This document shows, one piece after another, positions 43,464 through 54,364 of a stretch of 64,000 nucleotides of DNA. Position 1 is the stretch's first letter. Each line of letters starts with the position of its first letter. A program made the translations under genes and the position numbers. Source of the DNA: Diploptera punctata (lineage: Eukaryota > Arthropoda > Insecta > Blattodea > Blaberidae); assembly GCA_030220185.1 (NCBI GenBank), contig JASPKZ010007537.1, positions 536,978 to 600,977 of the forward strand, read 5' to 3'. The notes below the pieces were generated by a model that was not told the origin of the DNA, searched no databases, and was given only the letters and a program-made list of their open reading frames with translations.

Positions 43464-43612
43464 GGGCAGATGACTCCTGACATTTGCCTTACAGGTGAGA
43501 AAAAAAAATCCGAAAAATTCTCATCAGAAAACGTATCCTAACTGGACATCGAATCTGGGTCGGCTGCGCTCGAGGCAACAACGTTATTAATAGACTACAG
43601 CTGTAGACATAC
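43464..43612 (-). mobile_element. Decayed SINE A
   Basis: Minus-strand remnants (gacatttgccttacaggtga, tcgaatctgggtcggctgcg). Confidence 0.5.
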
Positions 43613-44038
43613 TAAATTCATTACAATGTATTTCCATAATTACCAATTAGAGCTTTGTATTCTTCTATACTCTACTACAGCGGTTCCCAACCTTTTTCGA
43701 CTCGCGAACCCCTTCCACGACGATCTGAGTTGGGTGAACCACTGACTTTTAAATATACATACAGTAGACATGCGTAAAATTCAATTCCAAGCAAAAGGTT
43801 TAATAACCTCAAATTAATTTAACCCTTAACGGTTAAAATCTAAAGTGATTCTAGTTACGGCTCAAAAGTTACACAACATGTAGGCCTAGTTGCAGCGAAA
43901 TCAAATGCATTCCAAAAGTTGTTACATAACTGTAAATCAGGCATTCGCGGCAAATATTAATTTATTGTGGAAATAATGTGATAAATTCCCGATATTACAC
44001 ATATGTAACAAGGGACATTATAGGACTAATTCAATTTT

Positions 44039-44040
44039 AA

Positions 44041-44082
<42 letters not shown>

Positions 44083-44102
44083 TATTATTATTATTATTAT
44101 TC
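44039..44102. repeat. (AAT)n/(TTA)n microsatellite
   Basis: Trinucleotide run that switches to its complement, forming a hairpin. A similar run is at 44914-44960. Confidence 0.95.
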
Positions 44103-44621
44103 CTTCCAAGTATTAGGCCAAGGCCTGTTACGATCCTAGAGAAAATTTTGTCTCCAGCGTTTCATAGGACGGTCCAGTGATCTTCGTCCTCTTGGTATAT
44201 AATTATAAACAGCTTTGGGGATCCGATTTGAACTCATTCTTTCTAGATGGTGTTTCCAATTTAGTTGGTACTGTTTAATATATTACAAAATTGGCGTAGT
44301 CTTCAATTATTTTAAGATATCGGTGTTCCTTTTCCGATCCCATCTGGTGTAACCCGCTGTTCTGCACATGTATCTCATTTCACAAGCCGTTATTCTGCTT
44401 TCATGTTGTCTTTTTAGTGTCCATGCTTCACTACCATAGGTCAACACTGGTCTAGCCAAAGTGTTATATAAACGTAATCTGGTGTTTTTTTTTTGTACAA
44501 GATTTGGTTTCATAACTTGATTAATAATTCCCAAACTTTTATTATAACTAGTAATTTTTTCAGGGATATCCTTTTCATCCCAGATAGAGAGATAATATCC
44601 AAGATATTTAAATATAATAAT
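44103..44621 (-). mobile_element. LINE C fragment in hAT
   Basis: ORF 44307-44645: FKYLGYYLSIWDEKDIPEKI, RLRLYNTLARPVLTYGSEAW, RTAGYTRWDRKRNTDILK, then decayed to ggcctaatacttggaaggaa. Confidence 0.8.
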
Positions 44622-44909
44622 AAGTAAAGTAAAGTGATCCCACAACAGGCCTCAGGAGGCCCTTGGGGTAGTAGGAGGTTAAGGCTCTCACTTTTCCTAG
44701 ACAATCGGCACTTATGTCAGCCGGGTTGTCAGCCCTGCGTGACGGCCGCCTTTACCCCCAGAACATGGGTCTGGTACTCATTTCCGTTAGAGGCTGAGTC
44801 GACCCCAGGGCCATAGTGCCGCCAGAAGGTTTGGGTCCCAACGGGACTTGAACCCTCGACCTTCCGGCTTGTAGCGCAGTGCCTTAACCACTACGCTACG
44901 GCGTGCCCC
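44622..44909 (-). mobile_element. SINE B copy 4
   Basis: Minus copy inserted in LINE C. taaatataataataa occurs on both sides (44607 and 44910), probably the target duplication. Confidence 0.85.
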
Positions 44910-45370
44910 TAAATATAATAATAATAATAATAATAATAATTATTATTATTATTATTATTACAATGCTGCAGAAATAGAGGAAACAATAATAGACCTAACC
45001 TCGAAACCCGCCATTAGGTAAAAGTTTTGGCGAACCCCTTGAAATATTTTGCGAACCTCTTGGGGATTCGCGAACCACATGTTGGTAAACGATGCTCTAC
45101 TACATAATCCTCTTATAAAGGCCTACCATATATCAAACAGTAACGTGCGGTTATTTTGGAAGATATATTGCATTTCTTGTACATGTAATGTCTTCTTTCT
45201 GGCAAACTGCCCTTGGAACAAAAGTTATTATAATAGTAATGGCCACAAAAACCGTTCTAAATCTCTGGAGATCACTGAAAACGCTCATTCTGTAATATGG
45301 ACACTAATTAAGTGAACAAATTAGGGCAAATAATTTAAATGAGAGACAGATGTTAAGCAAACTAACTTAC

Positions 45371-45497
45371 CAGAGTGGTTTGAGTGGCGGTGGTAACCCT
45401 GCTGCCAGCAAGTTGACGATCTTCCAGGGTCATGGCACTGAGGAACGCCCTCCCACGTCTCACGCTGCTTCTCTTAGCCGAGTTCCCTGGGGAAACT
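45371..45497 (-). CDS. Internal exon 1 of adhesion-receptor-like gene (cytoplasmic tail)
   Basis: Minus-strand exon of 127 nt, bounded by a pyrimidine-rich acceptor (ttgtttcag, just above 45497) and a consensus donor (gtaagt, just below 45371). Only one frame is open. It needs two bases from an upstream exon, then gives 42 codons beginning VSPGNSAKRSSVRRGRAFLS and ending TATQTTL in phase 0. The next exon downstream (33360) opens in phase 0, so the two join without a shift. The peptide is basic, with clustered Ser and Arg that could be phosphorylation sites; no domain is recognisable. The upstream exon was not found. The splice pair and phase match are seen directly; membership in one gene with the next three exons is inferred. 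Confidence 0.72.
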
Positions 45498-46038
45498 CTG
45501 AAACAAGGCATCCGTAATAAGCATACAAATCCCCCAACACCATCTTGTGTACATAGTGCGACGATGCCTCATTTTCTGGACTCTTGTTGACAAAAAGCTA
45601 TGTTAGCATAGTGCTACAAGGGTAAGATACAACGTAGGAGATACCGGTACACGACTAGGTTTGGGTTATTGGATTCATTCTTTTTTGTTCTCTCTTTCAA
45701 TCGCCTGAGGATTTACAAGAGGATGAGAGGAGGTTGAAAAGGAGATTACGAGTTTGGAAGTTGCATGATGTGTTCGTTGTTCTGTGTTTGCGAAAGAAAA
45801 TGTTCAATCAATGAAAAACACTGTATAGTCAATGCATAAATGCAGTCTTATTGCTGAACCTTTAAATTCAAAAAGTATCTTATAAGATACATCAAATGGT
45901 TTCATTCATTTAATATGCCGGACATTGGCATCTTTTAAAAGAAATCTAAATTTATATTTGCTCTAAACTCGACTTCATTATTATCCAGTATAAGGTATAT
46001 AAATATTAATTGGTGTTTCTCGTATAATGTATCATATT

Positions 46039-46040
<2 letters not shown>
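45498..46040. other. Intron or flank of exon 1, nothing recognised
   Basis: Just upstream (minus strand) of the 45497 acceptor. No further exon was seen. Confidence 0.45.
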
Positions 46041-46100
<60 letters not shown>

Positions 46101-46318
46101 TATTATTATCGTATCATTATTGTTATTACCCTATAAAATGTTGTTTGTACATGACATTTACATTGCCACATTATTGTATCTTTAACTGTTTATAATTAGT
46201 ATAGTGTATATCTATATTTGTCAAATATTTATTTGTATTTGTGCTGGTTGAGTGGAAGAGAGGGCCTTATGGCCTTAACTCTGCCAGAATAAATAAAGTA
46301 TGATTATTATTATTATTA
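46041..46318 (+). repeat. (AAT)n microsatellite and LINE 3'-UTR-like end
   Basis: After the microsatellite, gagtggaagagagggcctta, tggccttaactctgccagaa and aataaa match the end at 24470-24541. Confidence 0.6.
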
Positions 46319-46510
46319 AGTCTACCGCTGAGGTCTCGAGATAGCGTGCTGCTTTGCCACTCAGCGGGCCCGGGTTCTATCTCCGGTCGGGACAATTTCC
46401 TGAGTGATGTTTTATCGGGATTTTTTGTCACCTGTAAGACAAATGTCAGGAAACTTTAAGATCAAAACGGTCCCCAAATATCATATGGCCATCGTAATCA
46501 TCATCATTCA
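46319..46510 (+). mobile_element. SINE A, 5' part
   Basis: Head and middle complete (gaggtctcgagatagcgtgc, B box gggttctatctccg), then it ends in catcatcatt. Confidence 0.8.
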
Positions 46511-46700
46511 TATTCATCTTAGATTAAGCTTCGGATTAAGGACTCTCCTGGCGCACCATTATCATCATCATCACCCATCATATTATCGGGGCAACGTAAC
46601 CCAGCCTACCAGGCGCTCCAATCTCATAGGTGGGTTACAATTACGCCATTGCCAAGAGAGGACACCGGAAATGTCCAAAAGGACAACCTGGAACATTAAA
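46511..46700 (+). repeat. Dispersed repeat T, copy 1
   Basis: Shared with 56600-56775 (ggattaag.actctcctggcgc, ccaggcgctcca, gttacaattacg). Confidence 0.6.
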
Positions 46701-46884
46701 AAAAATTTTTTAATAAAAACAGATGAAAACCAACGAGAAGAGATTACTTATTGTTTGTAGAATTTCACAATTTACCTAATAATAACAGTTACGCACCATT
46801 TCGTTTTCATTGCGGTCCGCCACACTTAAATAACTAACGTGATAAATATTTTTTGACAATTTATGTTAAAATGAATCTGATCAC

Positions 46885-47290
46885 CCAGTTCTAATCACAG
46901 ATATAAAGAAATAGAGAGAGACATTGACTTCTTTTATTTTTACATTAGATCTCTTATCTATGGATGTGAAACCTGGACATTAACAATGGCAGATAGTAAA
47001 CAAATAGAGGCTGCAGAAATGAAGATGTTGAGAGCAATAGCAGGATACCAAAGGACCAATAAAAAGAAAAACGAAGATATAAGAACAGAACTTAATATAT
47101 TTAATCTCTGTGAAAGAATAAAATACTATCAAAATGCTTACCTTCAGCACGTATTACGCATGAATGAACAGCGCATACCAAGAAGAATGTACAATTATAA
47201 ACCAAAAGGGAGAAGATTGTTGGGAAGACCATTGAAGAGGTGGAAGGACCAATTCGACCTATAATGAGATCGGAACAGGCCATTGGGCTT
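46885..47290 (+). mobile_element. LINE C-type 3' end
   Basis: RSLIYGCETWTLTMADSKQI, EAAEMKMLRAIAGYQRTNKK, GRRLLGRPLKRWKDQFDL. Related to the copy at 12575 but more intact. Confidence 0.78.
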
Positions 47291-47384
47291 AATCCTTTTG
47301 ATGATGATAATGGATTGAAAACAATTAAAATTATATTCTTAGTCGCAATAAAATCATTGAAAATATCAAAATGTTCTTCTTCTT

Positions 47385-48635
47385 CTTCCTTCCAAGTATT
47401 AGGCCAAGGCCTGTTACGATCCTATAGAAAATTTTCCCTCCAACGTTTCATAGGACGGCCCAGAGATCTTCGTCCTCTTGGTATATAATTATAAACAGTT
47501 TTGGGGATCCGATTTGAACTCATTGTTTCAAGATGGTGTTTCCAAATTAGTTGGTACTGTTTAATATATTCCAAAATTGGTGCAGTCTTCAATTCTTTTA
47601 AGATATCGGTGTTCCTTTTCCGATCCCATCTGGTGTAACCCGCTGTTCTGCGCATGAATCTCATTTCACAAGCCGTTATTCTGCTTTCATGTTGTCTTTT
47701 TAGTGTCCATACTTCACTACCATTGGTCAACACTGGTCTAGCCAAAATGTTATATAAACGTAATCTGGTGTTTTTTTTGTACAAGGGATAGTTTCATAAC
47801 TTGATTAATAATTCCAAAACTTTTATTATAACTATTAATTTTTCAGGGATATCCTTTTCATCCCGGATAGAGAGATGATATCCAATATATTTAAATTGAC
47901 TATTTAACTCATGCCCCAAATGGGAGTCAATGCCCAATCACGTTTCAATGATTCCTGTTTTACAACCAATCAGAGTCGTGTTTCACCAAATATTTATCAG
48001 TGTTATAATTACCATATTAAAGAAAGCTCCTCCTTACAATATTGCGTTCATTTGGCAATAAATAGTATGATCTGGTTGCAGTGATAAACAAATGAAGCAG
48101 TAGAAGCGTACCTATCGTTTCTCATTTGTTTTCAAACATCGCCGTTTACATTAAATATATAAATATTTTAAAACAACTATAGTTAAATAATGATTTGTGA
48201 GTAAACAGCTTAATTTTATTCGTTAAATAGTCCTAACAAATGCCACTCTTGATTTCCAAATTCTCTAGATAAATTCACTCCTCACTTCGTGAGTCGTGAA
48301 TTTATCGATAATTTGGAAATCACTCGTGGCATTACTTATGATTAGATCTTTCTAAAATGTTATACTAGAGACAGATTTTACTTTGTATGGGGTCCTTCCC
48401 ATGAAATGCCATAATTTCAGTTTTGTTAATTGATATTTCCATATTAAATTTGGCAGCTATTTTTTTTTTGTAAATTATAAATTGATCGTTGCAAATCATT
48501 TTCGGAAAGTGCCAGAAGCGCTAAATCGTCGGCAAAAAGAATAGCATAGAGTTTGAGGTTCCTATTGATGGGTATATATCCCCGTTGTGTTTTCCTCCAT
48601 TCGTTTATTATGCAATTCATATCTTCTTGTATCTT
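47385..48635 (-). mobile_element. LINE C, split by the ~0.5 kb repeat
   Basis: The upstream part (48350-48635) reads YIPINRNLKLYAILFADDLA, LLALSENDLQRSIYNLQ (FADD site). The downstream part (47422-47784 ORF) reads RLRLYNILARPVLTNGSEVW and RSLGRPMKRWRENFL. 47897-48346 is the insert. Confidence 0.8.
47897..48346 (+). repeat. Permuted copy of the 1-1240 repeat
   Basis: Starts ctatttaactcatgccccaa, which lies in the middle of the unit at 565, and ends ggcattacttatga, which precedes it there. Contains a hairpin around ttcactcctcacttcgtgag. Confidence 0.78.
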
Positions 48636-48636
48636 G

Positions 48637-49390
48637 TAAGCCCATGTTTCCCTTTGCAGAGATTTAGGCGCTCTCCCCCTACGGGGAGGAATTTGAACAA
48701 AACTAATTTAGTTACACTTGTTTTCGTATAGATGTCATTTGAGTGGTCCGTGGTCATCGTTCCGCCTCATACTGACATCTAGGAAACCAAGGTAGTCTAG
48801 ACGGGAAAATTCGGTAAATTTTACTTAGAGGCCTTTTCGTTTAGGCTTAAGGATCTTTTACGAGCCTGACAATCTTCAGACTCGGGACCCACGGCTTAAT
48901 GTCCCTCCCGGAGGACTTGCTCCTTGGATTTTTCCATCCTTAAAAAATCCATCTATATTCAATGTCCGTTTTCGTTGCTTTTGTCTTTCATACTTTTTTC
49001 TGTCCGGCTTTGATTTGTTTGGTCTTTTAGCATTTTGTTTTTTTTTCTAATGTGTGGGGAGCTGGCCCACAGCATAAACCCCCAACCTGGAGGACCAGGA
49101 AAATTTCTGTCTGGGTTTTCCTCATGGCCGAAGCAACTATATGAATGGCATCCTAACAGAAAGAAGAAAAGAGGAAGACCAAGGTTAACATGGAAGGAAA
49201 ACATGAAGACAGTAATGCAAGCTAGAGGGCTAAGCATCGAAGATGCCCAAGACCGTAGGCTTTGGAGGTTTGGCACGGGAAGACGGCAGCAGCTGTAAAA
49301 ACCCGAAGATAGAAGAAGAAAAAATCCATCTACCCCGGCCGGGTTTGAACCCGCCATCCTCGGGACCAAAGGCAAGGAGCATAACCACTA

Positions 49391-49395
<5 letters not shown>
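48637..49395 (-). mobile_element. SINE C split by a LINE fragment
   Basis: SINE parts 48637-48956 and 49319-49395. The duplicated aaaaaatccatct flanks the LINE insert. Confidence 0.85.
48957..49318 (+). mobile_element. LINE G 3' end in SINE C
   Basis: Frame FSSWPKQLYEWHPNRKKKRG, RPRLTWKENMKTVMQARGLS, then RRLWRFGTGRRQQL and stop, followed by agatagaagaagaa. The same family end lies at 58855-59010. Confidence 0.8.

Positions 49396-49430
<35 letters not shown>
49393..49430. repeat. (TA)n microsatellite
   Basis: About 18 units. Confidence 0.95.
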
Positions 49431-49442
<12 letters not shown>

Positions 49443-49858
49443 TGTTATTTGATATCTGTAATAAGTCATATGAATAATAGCAACAATATTTTTTTGTAGA
49501 AAAATGTGAATTTTAGTATAGAATGGGCACTTACTCATGTGGTAATTTTAAAAGAGGAAAATGGAATTTGTCTGCGAGTTTTTATGAGAACGTTGCATGA
49601 AATGTGATAACAAAAGTGAGACTCGGAAGCAGTCGCCTCCTGTTTTATGTAAATTGGGTAAACAGTTGGAGGCTAATGTTATTTCTGAAGCTCAACAGTG
49701 TGCAGTTAAATTTTAAACGAATTGTCCATATCTTCATATCAATAGCCTGTTGCTTTAGCACCAAGAAATGGAAAACATCGATTCATTGAATCAAAGTCTA
49801 CATGCACTTATCATAAAGAGTTTCTTAATAACAGCAACATTTTGCATACACCTACAAC
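49431..49858. other. No recognisable feature
   Basis: AT-rich; nothing supported. Confidence 0.4.
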
Positions 49859-50345
49859 TTCTTCTTTTTCTTCTTCACTTCACGGGCTAGGCAAATTGCC
49901 TGTTCCGCCTCATAGTTGTTCTGTCCATCTTTTCTCTGGCCTTCCTACATTCCTTGAACCTCTTGGCTTATAGTTAAATGCTGCTTTTGGTAACCTTGTT
50001 ACATTAATCCTTTCTACAATGTAGCGTAGTGGTTAAGGCACTGCGCTACAAGCCGGAAGGTCTAGGGTTCAAGTCCCGGTGGGGTCAGGATTTTTAAACT
50101 GACCCAAACCTCTGGCGGCACTATGACCCTGGGGTCGACTCAGCCTCTGACGAAAATGAGTACCAGACACTTGTTCTGGGGGTAAAGGCGGCCGTCACGC
50201 AGGGCTGACAACCCGGCTGACATCAAGTGACGATTGTCCAGAAAAGTGGGAGTCTTAACCTCCTACTACCCCAAGGGCCTCCTGAGGCCTGTAGTGGGAT
50301 TACTTACTTTACATGTCTAAACCATTTACCACTATTTTCTTTGAT
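49859..50345 (-). mobile_element. LINE C-type end, split by SINE B
   Basis: The minus strand reads RINVTRLPKAAFNYKPRGSR, NVGRPEKRWTEQL. SINE B separates it from a short upstream remnant at 50318-50345. Confidence 0.65.
50018..50317 (+). mobile_element. SINE B copy 5
   Basis: gtagcgtagtggttaaggca to ctgtagtgggattactta, with B box gttcaagtcccggtg. Confidence 0.85.
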
Positions 50346-50355
50346 ATTATCTACC

Positions 50356-50522
50356 AGTTGGTGGACCAAGAATGAGGTGGGAGAATGACATTAACTATGA
50401 TTTGAGGGAAGTAGATTATACAGGGAATGATTGGAAAATATGAGCTCAGGAAAGATATGTATGGAGAGCTTATGTCCGCACGGCCATGAACCTATGGGTT
50501 CAATAGTGCCAGTGAGTTAGTT
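50356..50522 (+). mobile_element. LINE A copy 10
   Basis: Last 167 bp: ccagttggtggaccaagaat to cagtgagttagttag. Confidence 0.8.
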
Positions 50523-50608
50523 AGACTCTACATATATACAATGTGAAACAAAATTAATATAAAATTATAGAATATTCACCTGAAAGGTCCGTCTCCTCAA
50601 CTTAATTA

Positions 50609-50995
50609 TCATTTAACTGTAGCGCTTTCGGGACTTTTCCCATCATCGGCAGGATTCAAAACTGGTGTTTCACTGAAGATCTGGTAGAGGGGGTTGCATG
50701 TATTGGGTTCGTTTTCGTTTATCAGGCTGTCGTTGTGAGCTGCTTTCATGATTTCCATCTCTTCGAGTACGTTTATCTTCGCTGGATTATTTTCTCTGTG
50801 CATCACTGTTAGGGTGTTTTCAATATTTAACATGCGATGTCCTTCATGGATAACGTGTTTTGCATAGCTTGATTTACCTTCTGCGTGAATGAAGTCTCGA
50901 AAATGTTCTTTGAATCTGATGTTAAAACTCCTGTTTGTCCTTCCTATATAAAATTTGTTGCAGTCCTTACATGTCAGTTTATAAACTCCTTTGCT
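50609..50995 (-). pseudogene. Penelope-like element ORF fragment with GIY-YIG endonuclease domain
   Basis: Open minus-strand frame of about 128 codons. It starts SKGVYKLTCKDCNKFYIGRT, the GIY-YIG signature (GVY, then FYIG with an Arg two residues on), with a Cys pair between the halves and a downstream RFKEHFRDF helix, all typical of the endonuclease at the C-terminus of Penelope-like retroelements. A C-terminal extension follows (NVLEEMEIMKAAHNDSLIN) and it ends PADDGKSPESATVK. The reverse transcriptase is missing: the 5' end is cut at an inverted copy of the element's own terminus. The last codons overlap a hammerhead-like motif. The copy is incomplete and probably inactive. Confidence 0.85.
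50620..50649 (-). ncRNA. Hammerhead-like motif, Penelope family L
   Basis: Read on the minus strand: CCGAUGA (core consensus CUGANGA with one change), extra U, stem GGGA/UCCC with loop AAAG, GAA, palindrome AGCGCU, then A at the cleavage position. Three base pairs of helix I are possible outside. It overlaps the last codons of the GIY-YIG ORF. Activity is unproven. Confidence 0.45.
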
Positions 50996-51084
50996 CAGGT
51001 GAATATTCTATAATTTTATATTAATTTTGAATAAACCTCAACGGAACACATCATGAATCTTATAAAAGTTGAATGTGAAACAAA

Positions 51085-51417
51085 CTCTACTTATCGTTAG
51101 TGGAGTTGATGAGGTACGTTTGTTGAGAGTTGTGATATAAAAAAAACCGCGGTTAAGGGTATCTTATAGCGGAGTAATTTGACGTTGATGTGACAGAAAT
51201 GTATTATGCCCTTTATATTACGTACTTGCTATTAAATATTGCATCCCACCCCCATACAAGGTTCACACATTACAGATTTATTATATTCACTTTCATTAGG
51301 TTACGGTTGGCGTTCAATGAACAAGTACGCTGACGTTAATCCAGTGAATGGGAATATAAACTACAGAGGAACACGTGTTAGATCACCACCTTCACAGTAG
51401 ATACCACCTTATCTTCT
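51085..51417. other. No recognisable feature
   Basis: Nothing supported. Confidence 0.4.
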
Positions 51418-52242
51418 TCTAATATATAAAAATCAATGTTTGTTTGTTTGTTTGTATGTTCGTATTCTATGCACGGCCATACCGTTCATCCGATTTTGAT
51501 GTTTTTTTTTTGCAAAATATTGAGGAGCTACCCGGGATGAACATAGGCTATAAGGGAGTTGTAATACTTAACCCCTTCACTCCTAAAAATCACTCTTTAT
51601 AGCGAAAAACGCGAAATAAAGTCCCTACTTTGACGCTTAAATGGCTTACGCTGTCTAAACCATAACAAGTACACCAGATTAATGTACACAGAATTGCATA
51701 TCTCAAAAAAAAAACTCTACAAAAAAAGTCTGCGAGAGCATATGTTTATCTTTTACGGAATACTCACAAAAACCATTTTGTCTTTCATTGACGCCAAGAA
51801 TATCGGGATAAGTACATTTCCGGACAAGCGTGCTCTGCCATACCGTTCATCCGACTGAGACGGGGCTTTTTAAAAAAAATATTCAGGAGATTCCGGGGAT
51901 GACATAGGCTATAAGAGAGTTGTAATACTCAACTCCTTCACCCCTAAAAATCACTCTTTGTAGTGAAAAACGTGAAAAAAGTCCCTATTTTGACGTTTAA
52001 ATGGTTTACGCTGCCTAAACCATAACAAATATACCAAATTATTGTACATGGAATTGAATATCTCAAAAAAACTCTACAAAAAAGTCTGCGACAGCATATG
52101 TTTATCTTTTACGGATAACTCGCAATAACCATTTTTAGATCGGGATAAGCTGATTCCCGGGCAAGCATAGCAGCTCAAGGCTGGTGGTAAAAACACATTA
52201 ACATTTATTTAGGAGTAGCAGCGCACGCCGGGTATTAGCTAG
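51418..52242 (+). mobile_element. Helitron-type element with internal duplication
   Basis: Begins TCTAATATATAAAAATCAATG and ends GGGTATTAGCTAG. Two internal direct units of about 270 bp (51500-51790 and 51870-52135). Inverse orientation to 38888-39847. The flanking A is absent at the left, so the end may be off by a few bases. Confidence 0.55.
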
Positions 52243-52261
52243 TCCATATATAATAAATAAT

Positions 52262-52580
52262 AGCTTTAAAAAACTAAAACAACACGCTTTATTAGAAAAC
52301 CGAACTAAAAAAATGAAAAATAATTTAAATTCCAACATGCTCGGGATAAACAATTTTACCATCAAAAGTGTGGGGTGTTCTTTATCAATTAATATATTTG
52401 ATAATAAACAGATATTGGTAAAAGTAAAGTCTCTAAGAAGAAAATGTAAAAATCATAAAAAGCACCCCACGCTTTTGATGGTAAAATTATTTATCCCAAG
52501 CGTGTTGGAAATTAAAATTATTTTTCATTTTTTTAGTTCGGTTTTCTAATAGAGCGTGTTGTTTTAGTTTTTTAAAGCTA
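52262..52580. repeat. Fold-back repeat with conserved loop, copy 2
   Basis: Arms aaaaactaaaacaacacgct and complement. The loop (aattaatatatttgataata) is nearly identical to 13340. The outer arms are shorter than in copy 1. Confidence 0.8.
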
Positions 52581-52699
52581 TTATTTATTTTTTAGTTTTA
52601 ATATTTTACAGAATAAGATAAAAATGTAAATATCTTTAAATTCGATTCTATTGTAGTATGAGTTGAAAGTAATACTCTTCTATAATAATAAAAAAAACT

Positions 52700-52800
52700 C
52701 CCAGCCGGATTTGAACCAGCGACCTATGGATTACTGAAATTATGTACCACTAGAGTTCACCGCTCTACCAACTGAGCTCTTACAACGATTGCCTAAAAAG
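52700..52800 (-). repeat. tRNA-like segment in composite repeat, copy 2
   Basis: Second copy of 13690-13800, closer to a tRNA consensus (complements of accaactgagctctta and ggatttgaaccagcg). Confidence 0.5.
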
Positions 52801-52839
52801 TCAACAAGTCCGCAACGTATTGTACCAGTTTTCATTTTT

Positions 52840-53330
52840 TTTTTCTGATGATTCTGGTCAGGATTCTAGAAACAAAATATGAAATTATTGTATTGTCACG
52901 GGCCCTTCACAAGTACACAAAGTTTCAAGTCGATCCAATGTTTCTAAGTGGGTGAAAATCCTGTTCAAAAATTCCGTTACATAGATACAAAGACACTTTT
53001 TTTTTGATTTTCTGATGATTCTGGCCATGATTTTAGAAACAAAATATGAAATTATTGTATTGTCACGGGCCCTTCACAAGTACACAAAGTTTCAAGTCGA
53101 TCCATGTTTCTAAGTGGGTGAAAATCCTGTTCAAGAATTCCGTTACATAGATACAAAGACGCTTTTTTTGATTTTCTGATGATTCTGGGCATGATTTTAG
53201 AAACAAAATATGAAATTATTATATTGCCACGGGTCTTTTACAAGTATGCAAAGTTTCAAGTCGATCCACTGATTTTAAGTGGGTGAAAATCGCGTTAAAA
53301 GATTCAGTTACATAGATAGATACAGGTCAA
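52840..53330. repeat. Tandem ~170-bp repeat, three units
   Basis: Three units with tctgatgattctgg, aaacaaaatatgaaattatt, aagtttcaagtcgatcca and gttacatagata. The first two are closest to each other. Confidence 0.85.
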
Positions 53331-53652
53331 GCTAATATAAAGCGTGTAAAAATGAGTAAGAGTCTGTCTGACCTTTATGATCTCAAAAACTACTTGACAT
53401 ATTTGAATGGATTTCCCCCCCCCCATCATTTAGAGAATTTTTCTGGGACAATTAACGTATATAATATATTACCCTACATGCTATAGGATCGGGGCTAGAA
53501 AAAAGTGCATCGGTGCACTAAAAGTATTTTTTGGACGCTTAAATGGCTTACGCTGCCTAAACCATAACAAATACAAACAAAATAATGTACTCAGAATTGA
53601 ATATCTGACACATCACTATACAAATTACTTTCTAATAAAGTCTATCTATCTA

Positions 53653-54328
53653 CAGTACGATCAGTATAGCACTGGACATCAGACGTGGGGATTTCACTAT
53701 ACACTGCTGACGCACTCGCGGCGGGGAACGGACAGCGTAGGATCGCGGTGATACAACCACACATTTTCGTAACTATTTTACAAATTGTCGTATTTACCAA
53801 CTTTATTGAAGCAGGTGCTGGAACTGTTTACTTTCGTTGTCCACACATTTTTTCACACCTCTTTATAAAATTTGTAGTACAGATTATGGAATGTTGAAAG
53901 CGACGGAATGTTTACACCCGGGAATCGAGTTTCAAAAAGTCTTCGTACTTGGCTGGCAGACTGAGTTAACAAATATTGATCATAAATAAATACACGTTGT
54001 TCAGTAGAGAAATTCTTAGCCATTATACAGTTTTCACTTTACACTTATACACACGTCATTCAATTTACACTTATACACGCCTGTTTCATAAGATACAATT
54101 TTAAAATTGAAATAACTTATACAAACGCCATTCAGTACACAAGGAAAAGCGAGCGAGCACCTTATCCACTTGAAGCACACAATCTGACTGCGACCGTGAA
54201 TGCGTGGGATGTGCTTGTATACTGCTGAGTCTGCGCACATTTCACGTCCCGTGTCTGCACGTGTAAGCCTTGGTCACCGCACAGCACAAACCCCGCGTCT
54301 GTTCCCCAATGCTATACTGATCGCACTG
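53653..54328. mobile_element. Tc1/mariner-type MITE
   Basis: TA on both sides (53651-53652, 54329-54330). Inverted ends of about 40 bp: CAGTACGATCAGTATAGCAC and complement CAGTGCGATCAGTATAGCAT, both continuing to cagacg.gggg. No transposase; contains a short direct repeat (tttacacttatacac). Confidence 0.78.
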
Positions 54329-54364
54329 TACAATGGCGTAGCCCAATGTTGAACCGTTGCCTCT

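Larger units (their letters stand above)
43678..45094. mobile_element. hAT-type element carrying nested LINE, SINE and microsatellites
   Basis: An 8-bp duplication (ctctacta at 43670-43677 and 45095-45102). Ends CAGCGGTTCCCAACCTTTTT and (complement) CATCGTTTACCAACATG, with gcgaacccctt subterminal to both. No transposase; the interior is a LINE C fragment, a SINE B copy and (AAT)n. Confidence 0.85.
50553..51071 (-). mobile_element. Penelope-like element copy L (GIY-YIG end, inverted termini)
   Basis: The element is flanked by a 13-bp target duplication (aatgtgaaacaaa at 50540-50552 and 51072-51084). About 30 bp at the two ends form an inverted repeat (attaatataaaattatag and relatives), as in fold-back Penelope copies. 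The interior holds only the C-terminal GIY-YIG part of the ORF. The outer 35 bp at the right reappear in the 77-bp solo copy at 9293-9369. Confidence 0.8.

Noticed and set aside
52313..52549. 78-codon plus-strand frame
   Set aside because: It crosses both arms of a fold-back repeat; the related copy at 13125 does not keep the frame.
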